A DNA stretch of 15,547 nt, from NCBI GenBank assembly GCA_904501775.1, contig CAJGCJ010000032.1, forward strand, positions 1-15,547. Reading direction: 5' to 3'. The stretch's first letter is position 1, and each line of letters begins with the position of its first letter. Shown here in pieces: positions 1 through 7,200 of the stretch. A program made the position numbers and the translations under genes. This DNA is from an uncultured Bacteroidaceae bacterium. GTDB taxonomy: Bacteria; Bacteroidota; Bacteroidia; Bacteroidales; Bacteroidaceae. The notes below the pieces were generated by a model, which was not told where the DNA came from, made no database searches, and saw only the letters and a list, made by a program, of their open reading frames with translations.

Positions 1-495
1 ACCTCTAAGCATCTTCATTGATACAGGCACACGGTCCATTGCAGCAAATTCAGTCTGATTGACATTCAATCCGATACCGATTACAGCCTGCCCTACTACA
101 CTGCCCGAATAATCCAGTTCGATGAGTATGCCAGCCAATTTCCTGTTCCCGACATATATGTCATTGGGCCATTTAAGAGAGGCATCAATACCATAACCGC
201 GCATAGCCCTGCACAAAGAGAGCGCCACTATTTGCGAAAGGCGGAACTGCTGTCCGACAGGCAGAAAAAGGGGGTGCACAAGTATGCTCATCAACAGATT
301 TACTCCACTTTGCGAGAGCCACACATTACCACGCTGCCCACGCCCGCTTGTCTGATTTTCGGCAGTGACAACCACTGCTTTAAAACAATCATCGGCATTG
401 TCACATAACAATGCTGCATTCTTACGCAGATAACTGTTGGTTGAATCTATCTGCTCAAAGTGTATTCTATTGAAAACGAGTTTGTCATCGGCCAT
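1..495 (-). CDS. birA: Biotin--[acetyl-CoA-carboxylase] ligase, partial (C-terminus beyond left edge)
   Basis: Biotin protein ligase, which makes biotinyl-AMP and transfers biotin to the carrier lysine of biotin-dependent carboxylases in the cytoplasm. Only the first 165 residues are present; the frame is open to base 1. Family motifs are in order: DSTN at 17-20, the biotin/ATP loop GRGQRG at 51-56, KWPND at 108-112 with the family's conserved lysine, KLAGILIE at 119-126 and GIGLN at 140-144. The catalytic core begins almost at residue 1, so there is no room for the N-terminal helix-turn-helix of the E. coli repressor-type BirA; this is a monofunctional ligase. The ATG at 495 overlaps the end of the upstream MmcQ/YjbR-like gene by 11 bases, which suggests translational coupling in a yraN - mmcQ-like - birA transcript. 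Family assignment is firm; the C-terminal domain cannot be seen. Confidence 0.93.
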   Translation of the reverse strand, partial: MADDKLVFNRIHFEQIDSTNSYLRKNAALLCDNADDCFKAVVVTAENQTSGRGQRGNVWLSQSGVNLLMSILVHPLFLPVGQQFRLSQIVALSLCRAMRGYGIDASLKWPNDIYVGNRKLAGILIELDYSGSVVGQAVIGIGLNVNQTEFAAMDRVPVSMKMLRG

Positions 496-832
496 ATTTG
501 ACACGTATCTTTTTAGGGAGTTTCTTCAGCACCTCATCGTAAGAGTGATCAATGCAGTCGCACACAAGAGCATGAGGCAAGCTTTCAATATCCAACTGGT
601 TCCAATACTTCTTGTTCCAATGCCATGCCGGTGTTATGGACGAATATCTGTCGCGCAAATCAACAGCCCTGTCGGCATCACATTTGACACAGAACCATGA
701 GATATTCTCAAGGTCGACACAAGCAAAAATCTTGCCCTCGACACGGAACACCAGTGTAGTCTCGTCAAAAGGGAAGTCCTCGGTAGCACCGGGCTTGCCC
801 AAGCAATATATCCGTGCTTCTTCTATATTCAT
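485..832 (-). CDS. MmcQ/YjbR family protein
   Basis: Small 115-residue protein of the MmcQ/YjbR (DUF419) family, whose members adopt a CyaY-like fold; the biochemical role is unsettled. Recognisable features are the N-terminal CLGKPGATEDFPF block (residues 10-22), the strand pair LVFRVEGKIFA, the WFCVKCD strand, the block ITPAWHWNKKYWN with clustered aromatics, and a C-terminal helix ending in LPKKIR. The length is typical of the family. Its start codon overlaps the yraN stop (829-832) as ATGA, and its own stop lies inside the start of birA, so the three are almost certainly translated from one message. No catalytic residues are evident. I recognise the family but assign no reaction. Confidence 0.88.
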   Translation of the reverse strand: MNIEEARIYCLGKPGATEDFPFDETTLVFRVEGKIFACVDLENISWFCVKCDADRAVDLRDRYSSITPAWHWNKKYWNQLDIESLPHALVCDCIDHSYDEVLKKLPKKIRVKYGR

Positions 833-1194
833 GGCAACTGAGGATAAAAAGCATCTCTGATATGTTCTATTTTGTGCTGTTCATCATCGCCTATGATGGC
901 AACAATGTCGAAACGTACCTCGACATCCAAATTCTTCATTGCCAAATAGGCATTGGCAGCACTTATCACATTGCGCATCTTTGCAGGCGTGACTGCCTCG
1001 CTCGCATCGCCGTACATATCGGTCGAACGGGTCTTTACCTCGACAAAGACAAGCACATTGCGCTCCTTGGCTATCAGATCGACCTCCTTGTGTCCGCTGC
1101 GCCAATTATATTCGAGAATGGCAAAGCCCTGCTCCATAAGGTAGCGTGAAGCCAGCATCTCGCCTTTATTTCCTAATATATTATGTCGGGCCAT
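829..1194 (-). CDS. yraN: YraN family (UPF0102) endonuclease-like protein
   Basis: 121-residue protein of the UPF0102/YraN family, which has a restriction-endonuclease-like (Holliday-junction-resolvase-like) fold and is a predicted nuclease. The signature is complete: an N-terminal helix with GNKGEMLASRYL (8-19), a strand with NWR, then EVDLIA (E37, D39) followed by FVEVKTR (E52, K54), which is the PD-(D/E)xK-type metal site. The C-terminal strand FDIVAI also fits. It is the first gene of a minus-strand run with mmcQ-like and birA, overlapping the next gene by 4 bases. It faces away from the RHH/tadA pair, with 125 bases between the two starts. The function of this family in vivo is not well established. 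Confidence 0.9.
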   Translation of the reverse strand: MARHNILGNKGEMLASRYLMEQGFAILEYNWRSGHKEVDLIAKERNVLVFVEVKTRSTDMYGDASEAVTPAKMRNVISAANAYLAMKNLDVEVRFDIVAIIGDDEQHKIEHIRDAFYPQLP

Positions 1195-1235
1195 CAGTCA
1201 ACATCTTACATAAAACAGCGCTAAGATAATGCTTA

Positions 1236-1243
1236 CAAAAGTA
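1236..1243 (-). promoter_or_regulatory. Possible -7 box for the yraN transcript
   Basis: On the minus strand the sequence reads TACTTTTG, matching the Bacteroidetes -7 consensus TAnnTTTG about 42 bases upstream of the yraN ATG. I see no good TTTG -33 element at 19-21 bp; the region there overlaps the plus-strand promoter of the divergent RHH gene. Weak on its own, supported mainly by position. Confidence 0.35.
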
Positions 1244-1258
1244 AAAGGCAATCAAAAG

Positions 1259-1290
1259 TTTGCTTTTCGAACAACTTAGATGTATTTTTG
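1259..1290 (+). promoter_or_regulatory. Bacteroidetes-type promoter for the RHH-tadA pair
   Basis: TTTG at 1259-1262 (-33), a 20-base spacer, and TATTTTTG at 1283-1290 (-7) match the Bacteroidetes primary sigma consensus in both boxes and spacing. Transcription would begin near 1297, giving a leader of about 23 bases before the ATG at 1320. Confidence 0.75.
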
Positions 1291-1319
1291 CAGAAGATAA
1301 GATATAAGCAGTATATATA

Positions 1320-1556
1320 ATGGCTAAGAAAAAGATTGCTCCCAAAGCTACGACAGCGCGCATACAGCCGGTGCGCCATAAACGTGTGGTATGCCTCGTA
1401 AGCGACGAGGAGAACAGAATAATAGACGACTATCTCAAGAAATACAAGATAAACAACAAAAGCAACTGGATGCGCGAGACACTGCTCGCCTTTATATACA
1501 AGAACCTTGACGAGGACTATCCCACATTGTTCAACGAGCACGACATGCGCAGATAA
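1320..1556 (+). CDS. Small basic ribbon-helix-helix-like protein
   Basis: 78-residue protein of unknown function. The N-terminal 22 residues are rich in lysine and arginine and probably disordered. The rest has the layout of a ribbon-helix-helix DNA-binding domain: a strand (KRVVCLVSD), helix A (EENRIIDDYLKKY), a turn, and helix B (NKSNWMRETLLAFIYKNL). This resembles the RHH proteins found with relaxases and in antitoxins, but there is no relaxase or toxin next to it. It is followed after 10 bases by tadA, so the two are probably co-transcribed from the promoter at 1259-1290. It may regulate its own divergent promoter region (inference). The fold is inferred by eye from the pattern of hydrophobic positions, not from a close family match. 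Confidence 0.7.
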   Translation: MAKKKIAPKATTARIQPVRHKRVVCLVSDEENRIIDDYLKKYKINNKSNWMRETLLAFIYKNLDEDYPTLFNEHDMRR

Positions 1557-1566
1557 CATTATAATT

Positions 1567-1998
1567 ATGAACGACGAATATTACATGAAACAGGCCTTGT
1601 ACGAGGCTCATAAAGCTTACGAACTTGGCGAAGTGCCGGTTGGTGCAGTTGTCGTGTGCCAAAACAGGATAATCGCCCGATGCCACAACCTCACAGAGAC
1701 ACTCAACGATGTTACTGCACACGCCGAGATGCAGGCCATAACAGCAGCTGCGGGCAACATCGGTGGAAAATACCTTAACGACTGCACATTATACGTTACA
1801 GTAGAGCCATGCCCTATGTGTGCAGGAGCTATAGGTTGGGCGCAGTTAGGCAAGCTTGTCTACGGTGCATCTGACGAGAAACGGGGCTATAAACGATTCG
1901 CACCCGACGTATTGCACCCCAAGACCGAGGTTGTAAGCGGCATATGTGCTGATGAGGCTTCGGATCTGATGAAGAAATTCTTCAGAGATAAAAGATAA
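1567..1998 (+). CDS. tadA: tRNA-specific adenosine deaminase TadA
   Basis: Deaminates adenosine-34 of tRNA-Arg(ACG) to inosine, so that one tRNA can read several CGN codons. It is a zinc enzyme of the cytidine deaminase fold, 143 residues, the usual size. The zinc site is intact: HAE at 52-54 (H52 ligand, E54 proton shuttle) and PCPMC at 81-85 (C82, C85 ligands). The VPVGAVVV strand and the ASDEKRG segment after the core are also typical. An in-frame upstream start at 1507 would add 20 residues that lie inside the RHH gene and match nothing, so I chose the ATG at 1567. The gene ends in the palindromic terminator at 2013-2050. Some Bacteroidetes annotations call this protein a nucleoside deaminase or guanine deaminase, but the motifs suit TadA. 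Confidence 0.92.
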   Translation: MNDEYYMKQALYEAHKAYELGEVPVGAVVVCQNRIIARCHNLTETLNDVTAHAEMQAITAAAGNIGGKYLNDCTLYVTVEPCPMCAGAIGWAQLGKLVYGASDEKRGYKRFAPDVLHPKTEVVSGICADEASDLMKKFFRDKR

Positions 1999-2012
1999 AT
2001 AATGATACCATA

Positions 2013-2050
2013 AAAAAAATAGTTCGTTATTAATAACGAACTATTTTTTT
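2013..2050. terminator. Perfectly palindromic bidirectional terminator
   Basis: A 38-base perfect inverted repeat centred at 2031/2032 (arms AATAGTTCGTTATT and its complement), flanked by an A tract on the left and a T tract on the right. Read in either direction it gives a stem followed by seven Ts, as expected of an intrinsic terminator shared by convergent tadA (plus) and the DUF4834 gene (minus). The last codons of the DUF4834 gene lie inside the right half. Confidence 0.88.
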
Positions 2051-2328
2051 ACATCTTCAAAATCGACATATTCCCCCTCGTCAGCGCCAATAATCTTCTT
2101 TTTTTTCTTGCGCTTGTATTCGGCCTCGGGTGAAAAGTGCCATCCGCTGCTACTGTCCGTTCTTTTATAGCCGGCATCGGCTGTTGAACTGCCCGAAGAG
2201 GTAGTATTAGTTCGTGGACCACCTATTCTGAACAACGACAGCACCCATCTGATGACAGAAAAGAGCACAGACGATGCAAATATGAACAATATAAGAACTA
2301 TAAATAAAAGGGTGAAAATTATACTCAT
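2041..2328 (-). CDS. DUF4834 family small membrane protein
   Basis: 95-residue protein with one N-terminal membrane segment (about residues 2-25, strongly hydrophobic), an amphipathic stretch, then a low-complexity Ser/Thr/Gly linker, a lysine run (KRKKKKK, about 73-79) and an acidic end with GEYVDFEDVK. This architecture fits the DUF4834 family of Bacteroidetes; no function is known. The short cytoplasmic tail with a basic patch followed by a conserved acidic-aromatic end could be a protein-binding peptide (inference). It has a good promoter of its own (2453-2485) although it follows pssA on the same strand. The TAG stop at 2041-2043 lies inside the terminator hairpin, so the final Lys codons are read from the A-rich stem. 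It also shows that this genome uses TAG as a normal stop. Confidence 0.75.
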   Translation of the reverse strand: MSIIFTLLFIVLILFIFASSVLFSVIRWVLSLFRIGGPRTNTTSSGSSTADAGYKRTDSSSGWHFSPEAEYKRKKKKKIIGADEGEYVDFEDVKK

Positions 2329-2452
2329 CTTATCAAAATAAATTGTTTACACCAAGAATATAGCAAATATCGTGCCAAACTCTCTTTTGGATAAAACAAT
2401 ATACTAAGGTACATAGTTTCAGCATGACACAACTGTCATATACTCAGGCTCA

Positions 2453-2485
2453 CAAAGATAGCCTAAGCGACTCTTTACAGACAAA
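2453..2485 (-). promoter_or_regulatory. Bacteroidetes-type promoter for the DUF4834 gene
   Basis: On the minus strand: TTTG (2482-2485), a 21-base spacer, then TATCTTTG (2453-2460), an excellent match to the -33/-7 consensus. The start of transcription would be near 2446, giving a leader of about 118 bases before the ATG at 2328. The region 2329-2504 between the two genes holds nothing else that I recognise. Confidence 0.7.
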
Positions 2486-2504
2486 CAATTTATGACAAAA
2501 TTTC

Positions 2505-3206
2505 TTAAATTCCTTTGTAAGAGAGATATGCCGACAAAATGACATACCAGATGATTATGGGCACAGCCGCAAAAACACCGAACGAAAGCATAGGAATTGC
2601 CACAATAAGGAAGATATAACGTCTTCTGTTGGCACGCCAAGCGATTCTCTTGAATTTAAGTGAGAACATCTTAATCTCGCTCACAAGCAGATAAGACATC
2701 AACAGAATAAGTCCCAACATAAGGAACCAGCCCGCACTGAGTGCCATAATCCAATCACCGGCACCTGCAACCAACGAAGCCCAGAAGAGAGCGTTTGCAG
2801 GAGTAGGCAATCCTATGAATGAGGTAGTCTGTCGGGTATCGATATTGAATTTCGCCAAACGCAAAGCCGAGAATACAGCTATCAGGAATGCTGCGTAAGG
2901 TATAATATCGGCAACAGGAGCAAGATATGAAGGATAAGTCAACTGTTTGAGCAAGGCAAATACCATTGCCGCTGGAGCAAAGCCAAAGGTAACATCATCG
3001 GCCAAAGAGTCCATTTCGACACCCATTGGCGAACTCACTTTGAGCAGTCGTGCTGCCATACCATCAAAGAAATCAAATACCGCGCCCAACACTATAAACA
3101 GAAGAGCCCAACCGAAACAGCCTTCAAAGGCCATTGTACAAGCAATACAACCCGAAAACAGATTACAACATGTTATTGTATTGGGGATATGTTTCTTTAT
3201 TGACAT
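2505..3206 (-). CDS. pssA: CDP-diacylglycerol--serine O-phosphatidyltransferase
   Basis: Integral membrane enzyme that transfers serine to CDP-diacylglycerol to make phosphatidylserine, the precursor of phosphatidylethanolamine. The CDP-alcohol phosphatidyltransferase signature is complete: D45-FF-D48-G49-MAA-R53, eight residues, G62, three residues, D66, three residues, D70. The aspartates bind the metal and the cytidine nucleotide. The 233 residues contain several further hydrophobic segments, as in the Gram-positive/Bacteroidetes (type II) synthase rather than the E. coli phospholipase-D-like type. It starts 20 bases after the end of psd, the next enzyme of the pathway, so both are one transcription unit read from the promoter at 4024-4054. 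Confidence 0.94.
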   Translation of the reverse strand: MSIKKHIPNTITCCNLFSGCIACTMAFEGCFGWALLFIVLGAVFDFFDGMAARLLKVSSPMGVEMDSLADDVTFGFAPAAMVFALLKQLTYPSYLAPVADIIPYAAFLIAVFSALRLAKFNIDTRQTTSFIGLPTPANALFWASLVAGAGDWIMALSAGWFLMLGLILLMSYLLVSEIKMFSLKFKRIAWRANRRRYIFLIVAIPMLSFGVFAAVPIIIWYVILSAYLSYKGI

Positions 3207-3226
3207 AACCTTAGATTTTTTATTTC

Positions 3227-3916
3227 TTATTTAAGTTTGGCTATCACAGTCTCATTACCCACAGTGCGCTCCTCCAAATCGACATAAACCTCGGCATCGA
3301 GAGGGAGATATACGTCAACACGTGAACCGAACTTGATAAAGCCCATATGGTCGTCGATGAAACACTCCTCGCCCACCTCGGCATAAGTAACAATGCGTCG
3401 TGCCATAGCACCGGCAACCTGACGAACAAGCACCTCGGTACCGTTATTTGCACGGATAACCACCAATGAACGTTCATTCTCGGTACTTGCCTTGGGCAAC
3501 CATGCCTTGTGGAAACGGCCGTTCTTATGCTCTACACGTGTCACTGTACCCTCAACAGGATACCAGTTGGCATGCACGTTCATAGGGCTCATGAATATCG
3601 AAACCATTATTCTCTCGTCCTTGAAGTGATCGGGTTCAAAGACCTTCTCGACAACAACTATTCTACCATCGGCAGGGGCAATAACCATATTCTCTACATC
3701 GCCTTCGAAATGACGCTTGGGACTTCTGAAGAAGTTTACCATAAGCATATATATGAACAGCGACATGCCCGAAAGAGCCACATTGAAAGGCTCATAAGGA
3801 ATAAAATACCAGCTGACAGCATTTACGGTGAGCAGCACAAGCAACGATGTTATAAGAATACCTGTACCCTCTCTATGGATACGCATTTTTCTTATTTTTC
3901 TAATCCTTTTCTTCAT
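3227..3916 (-). CDS. psd: Phosphatidylserine decarboxylase, short pyruvoyl type
   Basis: Decarboxylates phosphatidylserine to phosphatidylethanolamine at the membrane. The 229-residue proenzyme cleaves itself to give a beta chain and a small alpha chain with an N-terminal pyruvoyl group. The cleavage site is visible as G197-S198 in KFGSRVDVY; the residues PADG (D83) and NVHANW (H115) match the positions of the catalytic Asp and His that assist cleavage. Two hydrophobic segments (about 18-38 and 45-62) anchor the N-terminus, preceded by a very basic start. It is shorter than E. coli Psd (about 320) and of the compact class common in Bacteroidetes, archaea and actinobacteria. It is the first gene of psd-pssA, divergent from dnaE. 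Confidence 0.94.
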   Translation of the reverse strand: MKKRIRKIRKMRIHREGTGILITSLLVLLTVNAVSWYFIPYEPFNVALSGMSLFIYMLMVNFFRSPKRHFEGDVENMVIAPADGRIVVVEKVFEPDHFKDERIMVSIFMSPMNVHANWYPVEGTVTRVEHKNGRFHKAWLPKASTENERSLVVIRANNGTEVLVRQVAGAMARRIVTYAEVGEECFIDDHMGFIKFGSRVDVYLPLDAEVYVDLEERTVGNETVIAKLK

Positions 3917-4023
3917 TGTGTCGATAAGATTATTATCTGCAATACATAACTTAAAAACGCATAAAAGTGTAAAGCCGGCATCAATACACAGAAGCTGGTA
4001 CTGTACATTTTCACGTTATACTG

Positions 4024-4054
4024 CAAATATAATAACATTTTATTAAACCCCAAA
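4024..4054 (-). promoter_or_regulatory. Bacteroidetes-type promoter for psd-pssA
   Basis: On the minus strand: TTTG (4051-4054), a 19-base spacer, then TATATTTG (4024-4031). Both boxes match the consensus. Transcription would begin near 4016, about 100 bases before the psd ATG. Confidence 0.75.
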
Positions 4055-4200
4055 TAAAAAATGCAAAATAAGAAATTGAAAAAGTACGCCGCATATAGTT
4101 AAAATACTATAATACAACCGATTAAAAAAAATATTCATTTTTAAGAAATATTCACTATTATAACCACAGGCCATGTGTTGATAATTTTTTCCTAAAACAA

Positions 4201-4232
4201 TTATGGAAAACGAGAGATTGCTATTATCTTTG
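4201..4232 (+). promoter_or_regulatory. Probable promoter for dnaE-trxA
   Basis: A perfect -7 box TATCTTTG at 4225-4232, identical to that of the DUF4834 promoter. The -33 region is weak: TTATGG at 4201-4206 is the nearest match at the right distance. Transcription would start near 4239, about 22 bases before the dnaE ATG. Confidence 0.55.
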
Positions 4233-4260
4233 AAACAGAAATAAAACAGGAATCGATTAC

Positions 4261-7200
4261 ATGTTAGACTTTGTTCACTTACACGTACATACACAATACT
4301 CAATTCTTGACGGACAGGCATCAGTAAAGCGTCTGGTCGACAAGGCCATTGCCGACGGCATGAAGGGAATTGCCGTCACCGACCATGGCAACATGATGGC
4401 TATTAAAGAGTTCTACAACTATGTCAACAAGTTGAACAAGGGCAAGCAGGATAACGAAAAATTCAAGCCAATTATCGGATGCGAGGTGTATGTGGCCGAG
4501 CGCCGTCTTTTCAACAAGGAACTTAAGGAAGACACCCGAGGCAATCACCTTGTGCTGCTGGCAAAGAACAAGAAGGGTTATCACAACCTTATAAAGATTG
4601 TATCCAAGGCATGGACCGAAGGCTACTATTACACACCGCGTACCGACAAGGTGGAGCTTGAGAAGTACAGCGAGGGACTCATTGTCTGCTCGGCCTGTCT
4701 GGGTGGCGAGATACCCCAGCTCATAAGAGACGGAAAGATAAAAGAGGCCGAAGATGCCGTCAATTGGTACAAAAATATATTCAAGGATGACTACTATCTC
4801 GAACTTCAGCTACACAAGGCAACAGTAGAGCGCGCCAACCACGAAGTTTACGAGATACAGTTAGAGGTAAACAAGCATATAGTAGAGCTAAGCAAGAAGT
4901 GCGGTGTAAAGCTTATATGCAGCAACGACGTTCACTTTGTCGATGAGGAGAACGCCGAAGCACACGACCGTCTGATATGCCTCAGCACCGGCAAGGACCT
5001 TGACGATCCCAAGCGCATGCTCTACTCAAAGCAGGAGTGGATGAAGACAAAAGAGGAGATGGCAGCCGTTTTCGGTGACATCCCCGAAAGCCTTACAAAC
5101 ACTATTGAGATATGCGACAAGGTTGAATTCTATAGCATAGACAATGCCCCCATCATGCCCAACTTCGCAATTCCCGAAGAGTTCGGCACCGAAGAGGGCT
5201 ATCGCCAGAAATACACCCACGAAGATCTGTTCAACGAATTTACACGCGACGAGAAAGGCAATGTAGTACTGTCGCAGGAAGAGGGCGAAAAGAAGATAAA
5301 GAAACTCGGAGGATATGACAAGCTCTATCGCATCAAGCTCGAAGGAGATTATCTGCGTAAGCTGACATACGACGGAGCGAAGAACTGCTACCCCGAGCCT
5401 TTCAGTCAGGAACTAACCGACCGTATCGACTTTGAACTTCATATCATGAAGACCATGGGTTTCCCCGGATACTTCCTCATTGTGCAAGACTTCATACGTG
5501 CAGCCCGCAAGGAACTGGGCGTAGCGGTAGGTCCCGGCCGTGGTTCTGCTGCAGGAAGCGTGGTTGCATACTGTCTTGAGATAACACGTGTAGACCCTAT
5601 AAAATATGACCTGCTGTTCGAGCGTTTCCTTAACCCCGACCGTATATCACTCCCCGATATTGACGTGGACTTCGACGATGACGGACGAGGCGAGGTGTTG
5701 AAATGGGTAACCGACAAGTATGGTCAGGAGAAGGTTGCACACATCATCACATACGGTACCATGGCAACCAAGCTTGCCATAAAGGACGTAGCGCGTGTGC
5801 AAAAACTACCACTTGACGAATCGAACAAATTGTGCAAGGCAATCCCCGACCGTCTCCCCGACGGCAAGAAGATGAACCTTCCCAATGCCATAGCAGCAGT
5901 ACCCGAGCTAAGGGAGGCTGAAGCATCACCTAACCCCATACTGCGCGATACTATAAAATTCGCCAAGATGCTCGAGGGCAACGTGCGCAATACCGGTGTA
6001 CATGCCTGCGGTACAATCATCTGCCGCGACGATATCACCGACCACGTACCCGTAAGCATAGCCGAGGACAAGGAGACAGGCGAGAAGCTTCTGGTTACAC
6101 AATACGAGGGTAGCGTCATCGAAGAGACAGGCCTTATCAAGATGGACTTCCTTGGGCTCAAGACCCTCTCAGTGATAAACGAGGCTCTTGCCAACATAAA
6201 GCAGAGTCTGGGTATTGATGTAGACATAGACAAGATTCCCATTGATGACAAACCTACATACGACCTCTATTGCAAGGGTAGTACAATTGGAACATTCCAG
6301 TTCGAGTCGCCGGGAATGCAGAAATATCTGCGCGAGCTGCAACCGAGTACATTCGAGGACCTTATAGCCATGAACGCCCTCTACCGTCCCGGCCCTATGG
6401 ACTATATCCCCGACTTCATCCAGCGCAAGCACAATCCCGAACTGGTGAAGTACGACCTCCCCTGCATGGAGAAGTACCTTAAAGACACCTATGGAATCAC
6501 AGTTTACCAAGAGCAGGTGATGCTTTTGTCGCGTCTGCTTGCCAACTTTACACGAGGCGAGAGTGATACTCTGCGTAAGGCAATGGGTAAAAAACTGAAA
6601 GACAAGCTGGACGAGTTGAAGCCGAAATTCATAAAGGGAGGACAGGCAAACGGACATCCAGCCGAGACTCTCGAAAAGATATGGGCCGATTGGGAGAAGT
6701 TTGCATCGTATGCGTTCAACAAATCGCATGCGACATGCTACTCATGGGTTGCATATCAGACAGCATACCTCAAAGCGAACTACCCTTCACAATATATGGC
6801 AGGAGCACTCAGCCGCAACCTATCGAACATAACCGAAATCACCAAGCTCATGCAGGAGTGTACAAGCATGGGCATCAAGGTTATGGGTCCCGATGTGAAT
6901 GAGTCGCGCCGCAAGTTCAGCGTAAACAGCCACGGACACATCCGTTTCGGACTATGCGCAATAAAGGGCGTAGGAGAGAACGCAGTACAGAGCATTATAG
7001 ACGAGAGAGAGGCCAATGGCCCCTTCAAGAGCATCTTCGACCTTGTTGAGCGTGTTAACCTTACAGCATGCAACCGCAAGAACCTTGAATGCCTGGCAGC
7101 ATCGGGCGCATTCGATGAATTCCCCGACCACATTGAGCGTGAACAGTATCTGGGAGTCAACAGTAAAGGCGAACAGTTCCTCGAGGCTCTTGTGAAATAT

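Larger units (their letters stand above)
3917..4260. other. Divergent intergenic region between psd and dnaE
   Basis: 344 bases without a gene. It contains the psd promoter (4024-4054, minus) with a roughly 100-base psd leader, a very A/T-rich spacer (about 4055-4200), and the dnaE -7 box (4225-4232, plus). Within the spacer the 9-mer AAATATTCA occurs twice (4129-4137 and 4146-4154). I see no RNA gene or riboswitch with confidence. Confidence 0.6.

Noticed and set aside
1507..1566. Earlier in-frame start for tadA, adding 20 residues
   Set aside because: The extra residues are read from within the RHH gene, match nothing in TadA, and the ATG at 1567 gives the normal family N-terminus.
3509..3949. 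Plus-strand open frame of 146 codons antisense to psd
   Set aside because: Lies over the complete psd gene and has no family resemblance.
3917..4016. Possible structured leader or riboswitch upstream of psd
   Set aside because: Only a short GTGTA/TACAC pairing with a long loop is visible; no known riboswitch core can be recognised.
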